Source of the DNA: Apiotrichum sp. Y4204 | Taxonomy: Eukaryota > Basidiomycota > Tremellomycetes > Trichosporonales > Trichosporonaceae | Direction: 5' to 3' | Assembly (NCBI GenBank): GCA_025531455.1 | Contig: JAMYHL010000063.1 | Coordinates: 1 to 64,000, forward strand | DNA: 64,000 nt | Shown: piece after piece, positions 61,233-64,000 of the stretch | Layout: the number at the start of each line of letters is the position of its first letter | Numbering within the stretch: position 1 is the first letter of the stretch | Made by a program: the position numbers and the translations under genes | Notes under the pieces: generated by a model | Told to the model about the DNA's origin: nothing | Database searches by the model: none | What the model saw: the letters and a program-made list of their open reading frames with translations, nothing else

Positions 61233-63414
61233 TATAAACTACACAATGTTGATCCGGTTGACGATAACAGCTCAACGAGTGAAGAAGATTGTCGATATCC
61301 GTGGTGCGCCGTACAGCTAGCTTATGGAGGCACCTCTGAGTCCATTGAACAGAGCAGTGGCCCGATGCGGCGAGGAGGATAGGGGTGAGGAGTGGTGTTC
61401 GCGCGCGAAGGAAGACTGGAAGCAAGATTGTCAAAGGGATACCTCAGAGTGGGCCTCGAGGTGGTGGCGTGCACAGACCTGGGCCTGTAGGGATGACGAC
61501 GTGACTCGGCTCCGGCAAAAGGATCGATGGGTGATGACGAGGAGCTGCTGGCGTTTGATAGCTGACCAACGGTACTGTCACATAAACTTGTAGGACGTTG
61601 TTGGTAGTGTTCGCTCAATCTGGTGATGGTAGGATGGATGGAGGTAATGGAGTGATGAGAGAGAGACATGTGAGATGTTGATGTTTGTGCAGTGGGTGGG
61701 GGGGCGGTTGGACACACTCCTGGATGAGGGGAGGTTTTTATTAGTCGCACTCCTGGATACCCCCTAATGGCCAGGCTAGCCAAATGCTAATGCTTCATTA
61801 GCACTGGGAACAAGCAGCATGGGATGACCTGATCAGAACCGGAACCAGAACAAGAACAAGAACCAGACGATGAGGGGGGGATGTGTGTACCTGTGTGATC
61901 GAGTGGCACAATGGTGCGTGTGCATTTGCGCTGGCTGATGCACGATCAGACTCGATGCATGCGTATGTGCTCAAGTGGAGCCGAGAATGGCGCAGTGATG
62001 GGTCACCATCGCGCCGAGTGGCGAGTGGCGACAGAGCTCTGCAGACTGTGGGCGTATGACCCATGAGCCCCCGCTTGTCCACTCTGCTACTGGCTAGCTA
62101 CTGGTCACTGGCCACTGGCCAGTTGGCCACTTTTGGCTACTTTGTGCACATGTGCAATCGGTTCCGTGACCCCTCGGAATTCCGGATATTCACAACTTGA
62201 CCGAGGCGGAACCTTCTTATCTCATCAAGGCTATTCAAAGTGTTGACGTCATATGCAAATGGCAACATGGCCGATAACGACTTTAGGACTTTACACTTCC
62301 TGACTGCTCTTATATTGACATGTCATTAATAATGGTTTACCGCAATTCACCGTATCACTCCTGGTGCTGGTAAGCTGCTTCAGGGTGCGACCGGACCTGT
62401 CGCGTCCGCTCCGCACCGCGATCCGATCCATCCATGTCATGGTATGACAGTATAGCCGCAGAGCCCGTAGAGGGCAAGCGCGTAGGCAGACAGAAGCAGA
62501 TTAGTAGTGCCCACAACGCGCCACAGTAGTGGTGATGGGGATTTACAGAATTACTGTATAGTAACAGCAGCGGAGGGAAGAAGTTAGGTTGCACAAATGC
62601 ACAAATGATGAGGAGAGAGTTGCTTCCAGCGCTCCAATCGCGACAACAAAGTGTATCATGTATGATCTGTGAGGCAGCGACTCTTGAATGCAAAGCTATC
62701 GACGCCCCGAGGAATGGATTAATGGCATGTGAACCGTTGATAAATGAATCAATAAAGCCATTCTGAGTGTCGCATAAGGTACCGCCTCTCTCTCGCGCTC
62801 TCGCTCTCTCTGTGGCCCTGTGGTCTGTCATCTTTCGCATTCCCACATCCTCAAGGGCCCGCCGCCCGGCGGCCCAGCGGCCAGCGCCCTAGTCCCCTTT
62901 ATAGTCAGTCCCCTGCATCCCTGAGAGCTGAGAGCTGAGAGGGGCACAGGCGCACAGGCGCACAGAGGCAATGCGGCATGTAGGCCGGTCTCGCGGTCTC
63001 GCTCTCTTTTGCCCTCTTTCGCGCGCCTTCGCCCTCTGGCCTCCTGGCCTCTGGTGCTCTCTCGGCGTGCACCCAACCAACCTTGTTCCCCAATCATTTA
63101 CAACGCACCAACGTCATCCGGCTCTCCGCTTACCATTAATCGTACACACACGCAGACACCCGTACTGCGCATTCAATATCCCACCTCTTACCTCACGTTT
63201 CGTCGCGCCCATCGTCGTTCCCCGGTCCGCTCTAGCCAGTGTGACCTTTCGCTCGGCTCCTATATTTACTGCAGCTGCATCACCATCTCTTTTACCTCTT
63301 CCACCTCCTCGAACAACCTTCGCAACCACCCCACGCACGTTCCCCCCGCCATTCAACTGCACATCTTTCCATCCTCTCTCCTTCACCTTCCCATCCCGCG
63401 ACCACTACAGCAAC
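61233..63414. promoter_or_regulatory. Divergent promoter region, CTL transporter / glucose-6-phosphate isomerase
   Basis: 2.2 kb. The left part, read leftward, is a likely long transporter leader with small frames, including a 153-residue low-complexity frame at 61,322-61,783 that I do not accept as a gene. The middle has AGAACC/AGAACA repeats (61,836-61,867) and clustered TGGCCA words (62,095-62,137). The right part (63,100-63,410) is a C/T-rich leader typical of strongly expressed glycolytic genes. Confidence 0.5.
61836..61867 (+). repeat. Short tandem repeat, GAACCA/GAACAA unit
   Basis: Five imperfect copies of a 6-base GAACCA/GAACAA unit in the transporter upstream region. Confidence 0.65.
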
Positions 63415-64000
63415 ATGGCGACTGGAAAGCTTGCCTCTGGTAAGTATTCACTTGTGCAGTGGCACATCACCAGAGGCAATGTCCTGTCACTTCGTGTTCT
63501 CGGTAGCTCACACTTGTAGACTATCAGGCCTGGCAGCAGCTTGAGAAGCTGTACCAGTCCAAGGCCTCAAAGCTGGTTCTCAAGGACCTGTTCGCAGCCG
63601 ACCCCGAACGGTTCAGCAAGCATTCGCTCGAGTTTAAGTCCGGTAACCCCAATGTCAGCATCCTTCTCGACTACTCGAAGAACCTCATCGACGAGGAGGT
63701 TCTCTCGGCCCTGTTCAACCTGGCCCGTGAGGCCGAGATCGAGCGGTTCCGCGACGAGATGTTTGCCGGCAAGCACATCAACACGTCCGAGGACCGTGCT
63801 GTGTTGCACGTGGCTCTTCGTAACCCCGCCAAGGGTGGATTCGACATCAAGGAGGAGGGAGTTTCCGAGGTCGCAGGTGTGCTGCAGCACATGAAGGAGT
63901 TTTCGGAGGCCATTCGGTCGGGTTCCTGGAAGGGTTACACCGGCAAGGCCATCAACACCGTTGTCAACATTGGTATCGGTGGATCTGACCTTGGGCCGGT
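63415..64000 (+). CDS. PGI1: Glucose-6-phosphate isomerase, 5' part (cut by window edge)
   Basis: Exon 1 (63415-63439, MATGKLAS) joins over an 80-nt intron to exon 2 at 63520 (DYQAWQQLEKLYQSK). Exon 2 stays open to the window end. Conserved isomerase motifs are ILLDYSKNLIDEEVL, AGKHINTSEDRAVLHVALR and VVNIGIGGSDLGPV, the last being the sugar-phosphate-binding signature. About 165 residues of an expected ~550 are present. The enzyme interconverts glucose-6-phosphate and fructose-6-phosphate in the cytosol, linking glycolysis, gluconeogenesis and the pentose-phosphate pathway. A C/T-rich leader immediately upstream and CTC/GTC/AAG-rich codon use fit high expression. Confidence 0.96.

Noticed and set aside
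61322..61783. 153-residue frame upstream of the CTL transporter
   Set aside because: Low-complexity Ser/Pro/His composition and no motif. It fits a long leader of the transporter gene.

Overview
This window comes from a fungal nuclear chromosome. The genes carry many short spliceosomal introns, mostly about 37-80 nt, with GT donors (often GTGAGT or GTAAGT), CTGAC/CTAAC-like branch points and AG acceptors. The protein families are purely fungal: a Zn2Cys6 transcription factor, Gyp1, Pch2, SEA4, recyclin and VMA21. Intron density, very short introns and long low-complexity spacers point to a basidiomycete yeast of the Tremellomycetes, possibly Trichosporonales. That placement is an inference. 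No operons, transposons, tRNA or rRNA genes, or CRISPR arrays were recognised.

Layout from left to right (strand). A small orphan gene (-) sits at the edge. A giant TOM1/HUWE1-type HECT ubiquitin ligase (-) fills 0.8-12.0 kb. It is divergent from an armadillo protein resembling the small-GTPase chaperone SmgGDS (+). A ferric reductase (-) is followed by VMA21 (-), which is divergent from SEA4/MIOS (+). PCH2/TRIP13 (-) comes next, then YPT7/Rab7 (-) divergent from the Rab-GAP GYP1 (+). Two orphan genes converge at 32.6-35.3 kb. Then come recyclin RCY1 (+), a Zn2Cys6 transcription factor (+), a YggS-family PLP protein (-), a glutamine-rich ARID protein resembling SWI1 (+), a TRM7-type FtsJ methyltransferase whose reading frame runs on into a Ser/Thr kinase (+), a choline-transporter-like membrane protein (-), and the 5' part of glucose-6-phosphate isomerase (+, cut by the window edge).

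Most genes are ordinary housekeeping loci. Several concern the endolysosomal system: VMA21 (V-ATPase assembly), SEA4 (TORC1 control at the vacuole), YPT7 and GYP1 (Rab switch), and RCY1 (endosomal recycling). The most unusual feature is the apparent TRM7-kinase fusion frame at 54.0-58.2 kb. Next are tiny exons that carry essential motifs (the P-loop of YPT7, half of the zinc cluster of the transcription factor, the first catalytic lysine of TRM7), a prion-like glutamine-rich SWI1 homologue behind a ~2 kb pyrimidine-rich leader, and a possible mitochondrial alternative start on the YggS protein.

All exon joins were made by eye from splice signals and frame. Family calls rest on recognising motifs, not on a database search. 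Intergenic stretches of more than about 300 bases are listed separately.
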